Part shown: one piece after another, positions 34,902 to 47,649 of the stretch
How the letters are laid out: every line of letters begins with the position of its first letter
How positions within the stretch are numbered: position 1 is the stretch's first letter
Source of the DNA: Diorhabda sublineata
Taxonomy: Eukaryota; Arthropoda; Insecta; Coleoptera; Chrysomelidae
Assembly (NCBI RefSeq): GCF_026230105.1
Contig: NC_079478.1
Span: forward strand, 22,583,653 to 22,647,652
Length of the DNA stretch: 64,000 nt
Direction of reading: 5' to 3'
Position numbers and translations under genes: made by a program
The notes under the pieces: model-generated
Told to the model about the DNA's origin: nothing
Database searches by the model: none
What the model saw: the letters and a program-made list of their open reading frames with translations, nothing else

Positions 34902-35918
34902 TTGAGAAAATCTAAATTTGATGTTTCGAAAGTTAGAACTGAACACATGAATTCCGAAGAGAAACAATGTGTATTAAAATTAATTCAAGAGTATAGTGAT
35001 ATTTTTCATGTTGAAGGAAATCAGCTCACCTTCACAAGTAAAATAAAACATCACATTAAAACTTCTAATGAAATACCTATTTATTCAAAATCATACAGGT
35101 ATCCTGAGATTCACCGAACTGAAATTCAAAATCAAATACGAAAAATGTTAAGTGATAATATTATTAGACCATCCAATTCTCCATGGTCTAGCAACATTTG
35201 GATAGTCCCAAAGAAGCTAGATGCTTCTCAAAAGCCGAAGTTTCGACTCGTTGTTGACTATCGAAAACTGAATGAGATCACAATTGGAGATCGATATCCA
35301 TTGCCAGATATTACAACGTTACTAGATAAGCTTGGACGTTGTCAATATTTTACATTAGATCTCGCTTCTGGTTTCCATCAGATCGAAATGGCTGAGGAGG
35401 ATATTCCGAAAACAGCCTTTATTATAGAAAATGGGCACTATGAATATGTGCGCATGCCCATGGGTCTGAAAGGAGCTCCTGCAACCTTTCAAGGGGTCAT
35501 GGACAATATCCTAATGGGTATACAGAACGAAAAATGTTTGGTGTACCTTGATGATATAATTGTGTTCAGTACCAGTTTTCAAGAACACATCTCAAATTTA
35601 AAAGAAGTATTCAATAGATTAAGAGAGTCTCATTTCAAATTACAAATAGATAAATGCGAATTCTTGCGAAAATAAGTAGCAAATCTGGGAAATATTGTCA
35701 CGCCAGAAGGTGTAAAACCGAACCCAGATAAAATTTTAGCAATTCAAAAATTTTCAATACCAACAAATTCCAAACAATTAAAAGGTTTCCTTGGACTCCT
35801 AGGGTATTACCGAAAATTTATAAAAGATTATTCAAAATTAACTAAACAATTAACTATTAGACTTAAAAAAGATGCAATTATTAATGTAAACGATTCAGAT
35901 TACGTCAAATGCTTTGAA
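34902..35918 (+). pseudogene. pol: errantivirus reverse transcriptase with one nonsense codon
   Basis: The frame 34902-35675 contains the Ty3/gypsy RT motifs in order: FRLVVDYRKLNE, YPLPDI, FTLDLASGFHQI, YVRMPMGLKGAPATFQ, and the catalytic CLVYLDDIIVFS at about 35538-35573. A TAA at 35673-35675 interrupts it just after KCEFLRK. The same frame then continues without a shift (VANLGNIVTPEGV, then LKGFLGLLGYYRKFIKDY) into the RNase H at 35919. The break is thus a single in-frame stop at a position where an acidic residue is usual. Confidence 0.85.
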
Positions 35919-36827
35919 ATGTGTGAAAATCTGTTGATGAATGAACCAATACTTCAATGTCCAGATTTTACAAAACCCTTTAACCTTACCACAGACGCCA
36001 GCAATTATGCTTTAGGTGCTGTTTTAAGTCAAGGCAAAATAGGCTCTGATTTACCTGTGGCTTACTCCAGCAGAACCCTAAATGATTCAGAATGCAACTA
36101 TTCTGTAATCGAGAAAGAACTTCTCGCTATAATTTGGGCAACCGAATACTTCCGCCCCTATCTTTTTGGCAGAAAATTTACAATAGTTACGGATCATAAA
36201 CCACTCCAGTGGTTATTCTCACTTAAAGATCCAAGTTCAAAACTTGTTAGGTGGCGCTTGAAACTTGAGGAATATGATTATGATATCGTATACAAAAAGG
36301 GTGCATTAAATACCAATAGCGATTGTTTATCCCGAATTCAAATAAATATCAATGGAACTGAATTACAAGAACCTCAATGTTCTAAAAAATTATTAGTTTA
36401 TATGGACAAATTTAATAAAAATCTCTCATCAACTCCCGATGATAATGTATCGCTAATAGTTGAAACAGATAATGAAAGTAATAATAATGAGAATGACGAC
36501 GAAGATATAACTGTTCATACAAGTGAGGAAAATTCTCTAATTGGTATACCAATTTCAGATTCAGTGATAAATGTTGGTAAAAATCAATTAATATTGTCAG
36601 AAGTAAATTTCGAACCAGCCGTACCTACTATTATGAATCTGTACGAAAATAAACAAAGAATTGTTGTGCAATTATCTAAAAACAATTTTGAGCAAGATGT
36701 CATTAATTTCGTGAAAGAATACATAGTACCAAAAACTAAATATTTTATTTATTTCGAAGACCCAATTTATGACAAAATCACTTTCAAGATTCTCAAATTG
36801 ACTTTGTTAAATGTAATAAAAAATTAA
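35919..36827 (+). pseudogene. pol: errantivirus RNase H and connection region
   Basis: RNase H of the Ty3/gypsy type follows the RT in the same frame: LTTDASNYALGAVLSQ (first Asp), then SVIEKELLAIIWATEYFRPY (Glu), then IVTDHKPLQWLF (second Asp), then YKKGALNTNSDCLSRI. After about residue 140 comes a poorly conserved acidic spacer (NESNNNENDDED). The frame ends at 36825-36827, while the integrase continues in a different frame. A small indel near 36790-36810 is the break. Confidence 0.85.
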
Positions 36828-36829
36828 TA

Positions 36830-37918
36830 GATGTTCCTTTAAATGAAATTAAAGAAGTAATTCAAAATTACCACGAAGGTAAGACTAATCATAGAGGACT
36901 AGATGAAACTGAAAATCAATTAAAAGCTTTGTATTACTGGCCAAATCAAAGAGCATCTATACAAGCTTATATAAACAAATGTGAAGTTTGCCAGTTAAGC
37001 AAATATGATAGAAAACCAATAAAACCATTTTTAAATGTTACCCCCACAGCTACTAAACCTTTTCAAATTTTGCATTTAGACACGATAACCTTAGAAAACA
37101 GTAAATTTCTTACGATAATAGATTCATTTTCCAAATATGGTCAAATGTATGAATTAAAATCTAGACAAGGAATAGAGGTAGCTCATAGTCTAATTAAATA
37201 TTTTACACACCACTGTATACCAGAACAAATAATTTCGGACAATGGAACTGAGTTGAAAAATTCTGTTGTAAAAGAACTATTAGAAACGCATAAAATTAAA
37301 ATTCATTTCATAAGTTCTCAACACCCAGAATCGAATGGAATTGCTGAAAAATTCCACTCTACGATTATTGAACATGTCAGACTTTTGAATAATCAAAAAG
37401 ATTTTAAAAATGAGACTATTGAAAATAAAATACTTTACGCATTATTAGCCTATAATAATAGCGTTCATTCTGCAACAAAATTGAAACCAAACGAAATAAT
37501 TACCGGACACATAAACAGTAACACACCTTTCGATATAGAAATTGATCAACAAGTAGTTAATAATTATATACAAAATCATAAAGATAAAATGAAAATTTTA
37601 TACTCGAATTTAAATCAAAAATTACAGGAAAACAAATCAAAAGTAATCTCTAAAGCAAATAAAATCCGTGAAGAATTACCAGATACAATACCCACTAAAG
37701 TGTACGTACGTAATAAACAGGCACAAGGTGAAACCAAAAATAAATATAAAAGTGAAGAAATCAAAAGCAAATATACCCGACTAAAAACAGCTAAAATCGC
37801 TACTAGACACAAAAATACTTCAGAAAATATTCATGTTTCAAACATAAAACGTCCTAACAAGACTCCCTATAAATTTATTTTAGGTTCGTCACCGCCGGAG
37901 ACGCAACAGTCAATATAA
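36830..37918 (+). pseudogene. pol: errantivirus integrase
   Basis: Zinc-binding HHCC module: YHEGKTNHRGLDETENQ, then YYWPNQ and INKCEVCQLSKYDR. The catalytic core follows: ILHLDTITLE (D), QIISDNGTELKNSVVKELL (D), SSQHPESNGIAEKFHSTIIE (E), with D,D-35,E-like spacing. The C-terminal part is Lys-rich and ends GSSPPETQQSI at 37916-37918. The frame 36929-37918 is open over 329 codons and is the best-preserved part of the element. It is out of frame with the RNase H part. Confidence 0.85.
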
Positions 37919-39481
37919 AAGATGTTACCTATAACTTGGGAATACTTTTCATAAATGTTGGATATGCCAAGCTGCAGAAATCCAGGCATACTTTTGTTCA
38001 TTTTTATAATTTAAGTCCACTACTCTTAGAATATAATAAGTTAAGTATACAATATAATCACGTTAAATATGACATATTATATTTATACATTTTTTCATTC
38101 TGAAACAGAAAATATTGTAAATATAATAGAGTACACTAGGAATACTATAGAAGAAAAATTTGATAACATTAATATTCATTCTACCTTAGATAGACCAAGG
38201 AGAGGGTTAATTAACGGTCTTGGATCAATAGTAAAAACAATTACAGGAAACTTGGACTCTGAAGATGGAGAAAGAATTAATTCAATTATGGAACATTTAA
38301 AACAAAACCAAGAAAACTTGCAAAATCAAATAAGAATGCAATATTCTGTTAGTCGCCAAATAATTGATAATTTTAATAAGATAATTCAGGACATTCAGTA
38401 TAATGAAAAATTATTAAAAATGAAAATATTTGAGATAAGAGATATTCTAGATTTTCAAGCAAATGCGGAAAATATTAAATATTTAAAAGAGTTATTCAAC
38501 GAACTTCTTATCAAATTCAATGTAATTCAAGACATTTTAGAAACGGTTGAAAATTCCTTGACCTTCTGTAAACTTAGAACGTTACATCCAAGTATTATAA
38601 AATCTCACGATTTATTTGTAGAGTTGCAAAAAGTGCATTATTACTACCAAGCGGAATTACCCTTTGAATTAAAACAAAAATATTTTAGAATTTGAAGCCA
38701 TCTTAGACGTAGTTTGTAAAGTAGAAAATAATCAAATACAATATTTTTTATCGATACCCATTAACTATGATATTTTATTTAATCTTTTTTATATGTAAAC
38801 TATACCTATAGAAATTGAATCAGAATACGTAACATTAATACCTAATTCAAAATTTTTACTTAAATCAAATAATGTCATTAAACCTCCAAATGACATTTGT
38901 ACTCGCGGCAAATTTTTCAATGTCCTAACCATTTGCAAGACAATAATAATTATGGATGCGAAGAAAACATATTACAAAAATTGAAATAATTAAGAATCAC
39001 ATTGAAATAATTCCGGAGATAAATCAATTTTTGGCAAATATTTCCCGTAGAAGAAAAATTAATCATGAAATGTAAGCAAGAAACTGAAGTGAGAACTCTT
39101 AAAGGCATTTATTTAATAGAAAATTCATCATGTTAAATTATATTTAGGAACCAAGAGTTAATATTTCAACAAAAAACATTTGGACAACCTTTTGTAATAA
39201 ATAAATTAAATTTGAAATTGAATCAATTACACGTTTCTCCAATGAAGATTGATTTAAAAAGATTAAAATTAAAGGATATTCCAAACCAACTGGTAACGCC
39301 AATATTCACGGATAACACTAATTTTCACATTCCCAGTATTTGGACTATTCTTCTTTATATAGCATTGATATTGGCCTTCTTGTGGATTTTGTATAAGAGG
39401 AAACATTCAGGAAGGACAAGTAAGAATCACCCGCAGGCAACAGAAGATGGTATCCAGCTTCCAGGAGAAGCGTCCTTCTAA
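37919..39481 (+). pseudogene. env: errantivirus env (F-protein-like), frameshifted
   Basis: Upstream of 38069 a different frame carries the surface part. The frame 38069-38695 contains a furin-type site R-P-R-R at 38192-38203, followed by GLINGLGSIVKTITGNLD, the conserved start of the membrane-anchored subunit in insect errantivirus and baculovirus F-type envelope proteins. A long helical region follows. After further breaks between 38696 and 39211, frame 39212-39481 ends with a membrane anchor (IWTILLYIALILAFLWILY) and a short basic tail. Several shifts and stops make it non-functional. In this family env is expressed from a spliced RNA; I did not identify the splice sites. Confidence 0.8.
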
Positions 39482-39490
39482 AGGGGGAGG
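39480..39490 (+). promoter_or_regulatory. polypurine tract
   Basis: AAAGGGGGAGG lies directly before the 3' LTR start and overlaps the env stop region. This is the expected plus-strand priming site. Confidence 0.8.
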
Positions 39491-40399
<909 letters not shown>

Positions 40400-40770
40400 A
40401 AGAAAATAGGAAACAGATGCCAACCTTACATATATATGGCTTATTTTCGTTCCACATTAGATATGGATGTACATTATATGGGACAACATTGAAAACAAAT
40501 CTTCTGATTATTGACCGTATTCAATAAAAAGCGATAAAAATTTGTTTGTGGTTTATGATGTAATCTCTTACCAAGCAGTTTTGGTGGAAATTCAAGAAAC
40601 GTTAATAAATATACGTAGACAATTTTCAGCCAAGAAACGAATTATTAATTGAAAATTTTAATTCGGAAACGATACAAAAAATTGCCTTTATAAATATTTG
40701 TAATCGTACAATATATTACTGGAGAATAAAACCATTTTCTTCCTTGGCAGAAGCCTTTATTAATTAAAGT
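40400..40770 (+). mobile_element. LINE ORF2 C-terminal remnant
   Basis: Plus-strand reading near 40440-40600 gives YFRSTLDMDVHYMG or, in the adjacent frame, LDYGCTLYG-like sequence. It is followed by TTLKTNLLIIDRIQ and KAIKICLWF, matching the region after the RT in I/jockey-type LINEs (S-x-L-D-Y-G-x-x-x-Y-G, L-x-x-I-Q-x-x-A-L-R-I-C-L-G). Multiple shifts and stops. Confidence 0.5.
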
Positions 40771-40959
40771 ACAGTTACAAAAGCACTATATTTCATGGTG
40801 TGATGTTTTCTCTGATACGATTTCCAGTACTATGTAGAGAAGTGGGAGATTTTTAATCACTTCTAGTGAAGCTGTTGGGCATGATTTCATGGTCCCGGTT
40901 GCACATACGCAAGCTAGTCTTTGTACCTTTGAGAGATTGTTTCTTGTGGTATTCAGAAT

Positions 40960-41700
40960 AGTTCTAGTACCCCATGGTAAATAACGACATGGACATCAGT
41001 AAATACTCGAAACTCATAGCATATTTGAAAAATAAATCAGTTGGCTATAGACCCAAAAAATCTAAGACATTTGCCCTTCAAGGAATTAATAAGTTTTTGT
41101 TGCAAGCTCCAGACAATCATTATCTCATGCATATAGTATGACAGCACAAAATGTAAGCTTAGATATTATTTGTAACATTTTTCAGGTTGCTTTATTATTC
41201 GGAATCGCAGAAGCTCTGCGGAAGAAGAAATTATATATAATGAAGTGTAACGATATTAATAATACCAGAAATGTTATCATACAAATGATAAAAAAAACTC
41301 ATGTTCAATGTCGATTTACTGTTATTGGTGAAATATCTGACAATAGATTAAACTTATTAAACATTCATGAAAATATATAAAAACCAACGTCCCACAAATG
41401 TCAAAACAGATCATTTTTTGCAGTATAGAAATGGAAAATGCAAAACCCAAGTTGTTGGTAGAAATACCTTTTCAAAAATTCTCTCGCTGATCGCAATATA
41501 TTTGAATTTACTTAATCCAAAAAATTACACTGGGATACATTTCGACGTTCTTCCGCGTCTCTATGAATGGACTCCGATGGTGATATAAATCAACTAACGA
41601 AGCACGGTAGGTGGAAATCCAACACAGTAGCGGAGGGTTACGTAGACGACTCAATAGAAAACAAAATGGATTTCGCATTGAAATACAACTAGTTCGATTT
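40960..41700 (+). mobile_element. Crypton-like tyrosine recombinase remnant
   Basis: The plus strand contains in order: YSKLIAYLKNKSVGYRPKK (N-terminal arm, about 41000), VALLFGIAEALRKKKLYIMK with the first catalytic Arg at 41219-41221, KTHVQCRFTVIGEIS, an NLRPTNVKTDHF-like strand, QYRNGKCKTQVVGRNTF, NLLNPKNYTG, FRRSSAS (about 41540, remains of the HxxR box), and KHGRWKSNTVAEGYVDDSIE (41602 onward), with the presumptive nucleophile Tyr at 41639-41641. This is the DUF3504/Crypton type of tyrosine recombinase, common in insects. Frames change several times and the catalytic His of HxxR is not in register, so it is inactive. Termini were not identified. Confidence 0.7.
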
Positions 41701-42004
41701 CAAGCAACATTGTAAATTTTCACGGTCTTACCAACAATCCTGTAGGTAGAGGGAATCCGGGAGACTTTAGCCACTTTTTGACTCCTAGCTTCCGTTATGG
41801 TTCATTAACCAAATTTTTAATTATGGGTCATGACAGCCTCCTCAGAGTGACATCTTTTCCACCTCCTAAACTATCAAAATATAAGACCGATTCTGTATAA
41901 TCAACATTTTAATCATCATAGATTTTTGGCTAAACTCTACAGCCTGGGCGGGAGACCTTACTCTACTGGTAGGAAGACTTTAATCGGTCTTAAAAAATAA
42001 TAGA

Positions 42005-42195
42005 AAAATGAAATATGAAAAACAAACATAAAAAAACTTAAAACTAATAACAACGAAAAATCTGAATCTTTGAAGTAAACATCTCTCATAAAAAACAAAC
42101 ATAAAGACAAATAAACCTTAAAACTATTCTGCGCCTTTTAAATAAACATCTATTGAAAACGAACATAAAAATATTCAAAGCTTTAAACTATGAGA
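42005..42195. repeat. imperfect tandem repeat, about three units
   Basis: Units of roughly 60-66 bp, each starting GAAAAACAAACATAAA or similar (about 42018, 42092 and 42158) and containing CTTAAAACTA and TAAACATCT. It lies just beyond the decayed C-terminus of the Tigger-like gene and may be its subterminal repeat. Confidence 0.6.
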
Positions 42196-42214
42196 CGAAA
42201 GGATCTGTGAGTAA

Positions 42215-43375
42215 AAATTTTTGTGCACAGGTCTTTTGTTCTACCTAGGTGACACGTTCGGGACAGAAGAATATTTCTTTAACGTCTTTTGTCATGCCAA
42301 CGCTAATTTCATGCACATACTTCCCGCAAGAAGTACAAAGTCTCATGTTCAGCATTTCATCCGTACCGCATACAAAGCAGAACCAGCATTCATCGATTTC
42401 TGGATCGTCTTTCAGTTTCAAATAATTTCTTCAGAAGGAGTATCACTGTCACTGCTTGATTTTTATTCAGTCTTCTAGTCAACCGCTTCTTTTTGACACA
42501 CTTTAGTATCTTCTTATTTGTCTCAGTGTTCTTAGCTGGGCTTTTTGGAATTTTACTCTCTGGACTTAATTGAAAAACTTCCCTCTTCGCTGTTTTTGGT
42601 ATTATCTCCTTAGCAGTTTTCCTAATTCTCTTTTTCTCAGGTTCCATTTCATCTTCATCAATTTTTTCTGGAGGTTTGGTTAGTATCTTAGTTTTTCCAG
42701 ACTTACGACCACGACGGCTTTTAAAATTAGGATCTGTCTAGGGAAAAGGTCTTATGTTCTCCTGCAAAATCAGCTTGTGATTATTTCTTGGCTCAAATTA
42801 GTTTTTTATTTGTGAAGTCGACGGTTCAGATAGTTCTTCGGCTATTTGAGTTAGATGTTGTGAAGACTCTTCAATACCAATTGGAAGAGATAAAGCTTCT
42901 TAAACTCCAAGAAGTTCTATTTGTGAAGTCGAAGTCCTAGTCTGTTCTTCAGTAAACTGCAGCTGTTTCTCTGGAAATCTTTCGTTATCGATTGGAGAAG
43001 ATGTAGCCTCTAAGAGATCTGAAGGCTGTTCTGCTAAAGAAACATTTTGAGGAGGACCCTCAGTGCTCGCAGCTCTATCCGTTACAGATGAACACAAAAA
43101 CTCTTCTTCAGAAAACACATTGTTGTACGGATGTATCCCTGTCTTCTTAAACCCGCTTAAAATGTTTGACTGACTGAAGGGTTGACACATGATGTTCTTA
43201 ACGAGAATAGATATGATGTGGATCGTCACCGTTTTTCCAGGGTGACTTATCATCCAGTTGCTCATTGTTTCATTATATCGGGCATTGAAAGGTGAATATC
43301 CAATAAGTACTAATACAACTATAGACGATGTTATTTCTTTGAACTCGTTGAATGTTGCCAATTCAAGTACCAATA
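42215..43375 (-). mobile_element. pogo/Tigger (jerky-type) transposase C-terminal remnant
   Basis: The minus frame 42900-43373 starts in the last part of the DDE domain: YSPFNARYNETMSNWMISHP, GKTVTIHIISILV, FSQSNILSGFKKTGIHPYNN, VFSEEEFLCSSVTDRA. This is the standard end of pogo/Tigger/jerky-family transposases in insects. A low-complexity basic region follows (42390-42647, EPEKKRIRKTAKE), then a decayed PHD/RING-like cysteine cluster near 42440-42330 (CWFCFVCG, CTSCGKYVHE) in a shifted frame. The catalytic core upstream of 43375 is missing, so it is 5'-truncated. Confidence 0.65.
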
Positions 43376-43520
43376 GTAATGTAACTTCTTCTTCATTTCA
43401 AATTACTATTAATATAAATTAATTACGATATTTTTAACATTACCATTACAAAATGTAAATCGATAAAAGTTTTGTCGAGTTTTTTTGAGTCTTTGGGCAT
43501 AGAAATTTTTTTTTATGAAA

Positions 43521-43600
43521 CTCGTGAGTAAAGTAACTTCTTTTCACTCGTAGGCCAAACCAACCTACTCGTGCAAAAAAGTATTACTTTACTCACTCGT
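43521..43600. repeat. 80-bp inverted repeat hairpin
   Basis: Arms of about 38 bases: GTGAGTAAAGTAACTTCTTT on the left and its near-complement AAAGTATTACTTTACTCAC on the right, also sharing CTCGTAGG/CCTACTCG near a loop of a few bases. It lies directly upstream of the truncated Tigger-like frame. Probably a small MITE or foldback; no flanking duplication was established. Confidence 0.7.
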
Positions 43601-43939
43601 TGCATAAATAACTAATGTTACACCCAATAACTAATTTAATAAATTATTCCAAAGAGGTGAAATATGAAGATCCATTGCACAACATATTCAATTTGAAAAG
43701 GAACCAACGTAAGTAATAGATTCTTCTCATATTCGATAGCAAAGTAACCCATTATATCTATGAGCTCCTAAGTCATAAGTTCTAAGATGATTTGGGAATG
43801 CTTGGAAATACCGAAAGGTCTAGATAAAAAAATAAAATTATCCTCCATTAAACCATTGGTTTTAGTTACATACGAGAATGGAAAAATGGAATAGTATAGG
43901 GGATTGCTATAGTATATATGTGGATGTGGATAAAGACTT

Positions 43940-44335
43940 TATAGAATATAAACCCTTGGGAATCGGCAACAAAGCAATATATGAAACACAGCAAAAAGAA
44001 GTTGACAAGAAAGAATCAGTTACTAGAATAATCTAAAGGGGTTTAAATAGACGAAAAAACTCCTAAAAGATTCTAGAGTAATAAAAGATCTATTGAGAGT
44101 ATCAACATATCACATCAGGAGTCTTGTCAGGTCATGGTCTCAATGGACATCTTAAGACGCTAGGCTTAGAAGGGGATGCCTCATGCTATGTAGAGTACTG
44201 AACCTCTATCCTGATTATCTGAGAAACTACGGAAATACATTACACCTGGAAGCGTATCGAAGATTCAATGAAGATCTTATGCAGCTTAATCCATCTCACA
44301 CACTTCTCGAAGGGAGTGGGATTAAATGTTTAACA
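43940..44335 (+). mobile_element. LINE 3' coding remnant
   Basis: Plus-strand pieces near 44110-44330 read GVLSGHGLNGHLKTLGLEGD, then in shifted frames LRNYGNTLHLEAYRRF and EDLMQLNPSHTLLEG. This is the C-terminal zinc-knuckle-adjacent region of RNase H-bearing LINEs (L-T-G-H-x2-F...L-x-x-L-G-L, C-x2-C lost). It resembles the same region of the 24 kb element but is a separate copy. Confidence 0.55.
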
Positions 44336-45560
44336 CTGAGCATCCTCAGTGGCACATACAAAAACTCCTCACCAATATCAATTTCTTGTTTTCTTGGTTT
44401 CCTGAGAACATGTATTTCCAAATAATAAGTGAAGGAAGTGAGTTTTATTGTTGAGAAGAATATTCAATCCCTATTTTCAAATACACGTGTATCAATTTCA
44501 TAATAAAGAGTTAACAGTAGTGAAACTAGATTGAAAAAATAAAGGATGGAAATAATATGGTAGAATTGAATAGAATCATTTTGATACAAATTATTGTTAA
44601 TTGTGTTGATTTTTTTCAACTTATAACGAGATTTATTAAGCTACAAATAACTAGTTCTCTAGTATCTGGAACACTGTTCAAACCATCTCAATAAATTTGA
44701 AATTGACACGGAAACATTAATTGATCTCAAACTAGTACACATCCTATTTCAATTCATTTTAAGAAGGTTCTAATTACATATATCATCAAAGTGATACTTC
44801 AAATGATATTTTATAGAAGTCATTACTCATAAATACAGAAAAGCGAATGAAATCGATGCATTTCATATAAGCTGAATCGAAGCTTTGATATCGTATTACC
44901 TCAAAATATAGCTTAAGTTTGTTGAAGCGTGAACTAATTTTAGTATGTAATCTAGAAATCATGTGTTCAATTTCAACTTCAGTTTTGAACATTAATTGTG
45001 GATGATAGTTAAATGAATAAGATGCGAATTCCCATGGAAAATTTAACGAAAAGCAATTAACAAACTAGACAACACTCAAAGTTACTCGAACCAAATCTGT
45101 GCATTTACTTGAGAGCGTGTTAAAAACTAACAGAGATATATCAGTTTTTGTCATTCACGTCTAAAATCGTTTCAATATTTTCCTACCAAAATGTCACTTT
45201 TCCTTCAAATTCTCTAGATATCCTAGTGTTATCATCAATTATCACCTTTGTCCCCTTTGAAATTTGACGTGTAAAATGTATTAATTGTCTCAACTTAATC
45301 AGACGCCAACAAGAAGGCTAGTACATCTTTATTTAAGAAGAGCTAATATTTCAACCTGGATATTCGCTACCAGGATACATATTGGTTGCCAATCATCTGT
45401 TGTATCTCACGTCATAGAAATTTGATCGGTTGGTTTAATGTACAATATTCAGCAATACCTTTTGGTTAACCAGTGTACCTACCAATCACTTAAGCGACTG
45501 TTATTTTTCTTGACCTACCAAAGGCTTTCCAAGGAAATCGAAGCATACGGTAAAATACGC
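44336..45560. other. Neto intron, no gene seen
   Basis: AT-rich, no recognisable feature. Confidence 0.4.
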
Positions 45561-45564
45561 GGAG

Positions 45565-45789
45565 GTGTCTTCTGACACAAAAACAATCCCTCTTTCGGAA
45601 GAAGCTTCTCCACTTTATGGTGTTGAAGAAAGTTCAAACAGCTCTGACGAAGGAGGAGAAGAAGAATTTACAGCTCCTGTCAGTCCTCTAGCACTACATT
45701 TGATTAACGAATTGGATACTAATTATCTAAAAGATATTCGGATAGGTCGAAAGAAAAAGCTGAAGACGAGAGGAGAGGTTACCGTGTAA
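45565..45789 (+). CDS. unidentified acidic-to-basic open frame
   Basis: 74-codon plus frame with a Ser/Glu-rich start (SEEASPLYGVEESSNSSDEG), a short hydrophobic middle (ALHLINELD) and a basic end (GRKKKLKTRGEV). The composition is more protein-like than most frames here, but I know no family for it. It may belong to the same repetitive family as the fragment at 46110-46640 or to another decayed transposon. Confidence 0.2.
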   Translation: MSSDTKTIPLSEEASPLYGVEESSNSSDEGGEEEFTAPVSPLALHLINELDTNYLKDIRIGRKKKLKTRGEVTV

Positions 45790-46109
45790 CATGAAAATCA
45801 CAGCTCATATGTTGATTTATTTTTTAAATAGAGCGACTGTATTTTGAACATAGGTTAGAGGAATGGCGATTCCTCATTGATTCATTATAATCAAGTTTAA
45901 AGGCTGTACTGCTCCATACCGCAAATTAATTTCTATCACTGTCTTTAGAGTACGGAGCTCATTTAAAAGAAATATACATTATAAATCTAGTGTTGGAAAA
46001 GATAGAATACTGCAAACATAAATGATTAATCTGTGCAGATTCGAAAGTTGTTGCTTTAGTTTTAGGACTATAAACGGGATACACGAAATACTGTTGCTTT
46101 TATGCGAGT

Positions 46110-46640
46110 GGAACAGCCGAGACAGAAATGAGAATGATGTGAAAGCAATATGGCTATTCACGTTTCTGGCAAAAATGTGTAAACGAACCTTTAGTTAACC
46201 AGGAAAAAAATATAACTACCTCTGCACATCAAATTAGAGCTAATAAAAATGTTGTAAGAGTCATGGACAAATATGAATCTGATTTTTTAAAACAAAAATT
46301 CCTTTCTTTGAGTGGCACTAAAATAAGGGAAGGTTTAATGGTTGATCATTAATTCCTTGAATGAACAAGAAAGAGAAGCTTGGATAGCGTTTGTCAATGT
46401 TACTGAAAACTTTTTGGTTTCCTCAATATTCTTACTTCATCAAAAAAAAAATGCTCGGTGTAAGTTATAAACTGGGATGTAATATGTCCTTGAAAAACAC
46501 TTCTTACATTCCCACCTAGTTTTATCAAACTCCCAAGATTTTTCCGCAAAATATGGACGATGGGAAACAGCAATTCTTACAGACTTCTGTCGGACTTCAA
46601 TTAGAGATACTCCGGACTCGTGCCTAGATTTTTCAAAACA
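46110..46640 (+). pseudogene. fragment of an uncharacterised insect repetitive gene family
   Basis: Plus-strand pieces in three frames: NVVRVMDKYESDFLKQKFLS followed by LSGTKIREGL; then SLNEQEREAWIAFVNVTENF; then KLGCNMSLK followed in another frame by HFLHSHL. I recall this order (x-V-R-x-M-D ... KF-x-x-LS-x-x-KI-x-EG ... AW-x-x-F ... LGCNMSLK-x-HFLHSHL) from a high-copy insect protein family usually annotated as uncharacterised. Its biochemical role is unknown to me. The copy is broken by stops after each segment. Confidence 0.45.
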
Positions 46641-47640
46641 AAATATTTATTTCTAGTGTTATTAGATCGTATTATAATAAACATAATGTGAGATAAAGTA
46701 AAGTATTTCGACAACAACCCTTCACTGTTTTTATTTCTAGCTTCTATTGTAGCAACTATTATTTTTCAGTGTTTTCCAATGTTTTTTTCCGGCTCCTCTC
46801 CTGCTTGCTTCTTATATAAGCATATCAAATTCTTTGCATGCCTGTTATTGTCCATAATTGCCCAAACCATCTAAGTCACTGTTTCTATATCATTTTTAAT
46901 ATATATTTTATTTTCAAATCCTTCATTATCAGTTTATTTCGCTTTCTATAATTTCTAAGGACACCTTTCTATTACAACTGCTTGAATTTAACTCGATTAT
47001 TTTCGTTAATATTAAATATTTACCCCAAGGTGTAGGAAATACAGGAACTTTTGATTGAAGTACGTTCATTTTAGTGTCTGTTTAGGTTTTTGTACATGCC
47101 AGGAAATTTTTATTTGGCGCATAATGAATTTCAAATGCTGTTACTTTTAATTCATTCACATATGTCTCTTGAATTCCTTTGTATCGTATTTCTGTATCTA
47201 GATAACCATAATTCCCTCATTGCATTTTCAAGGTTTTCTACTCCGCACTTCATTACCATTATTTGTATTGATTTGACTTCCTTCTCCTATAATTATAATT
47301 AAAACCCTCGACTCACATATTGAGTTCTTTGAATGAGCATGTGTGTGAAAGTGAATTTTCATTGAAAATTTGTATTAAATTCTGAAGTTTCGAATAATTA
47401 AGTTCTTACTGGTGTAACAACAAGTTCGCTGCTTCGCTTAATTCCTTTATTATTCTTCTTAGTTTAACCTAACCTCCTAACCTTAATTTTAAGCACTCAT
47501 GTCATTGAATTCGGGGGGCCCTGGGCCTCCTCATCCCAAACCACATGACAATCACAAATCATAATCCAACATAACCAAGATCTCAATAAAATATTATGAA
47601 GTATATGATAAAGCCCTCTACATTGTAGTACTTGAAACTA
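46641..47640. other. Neto intron, no gene seen
   Basis: AT-rich. Short CCTAACCT tract at about 47465. No recognisable gene. Confidence 0.4.
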
Positions 47641-47649
47641 AAAAGAAAC

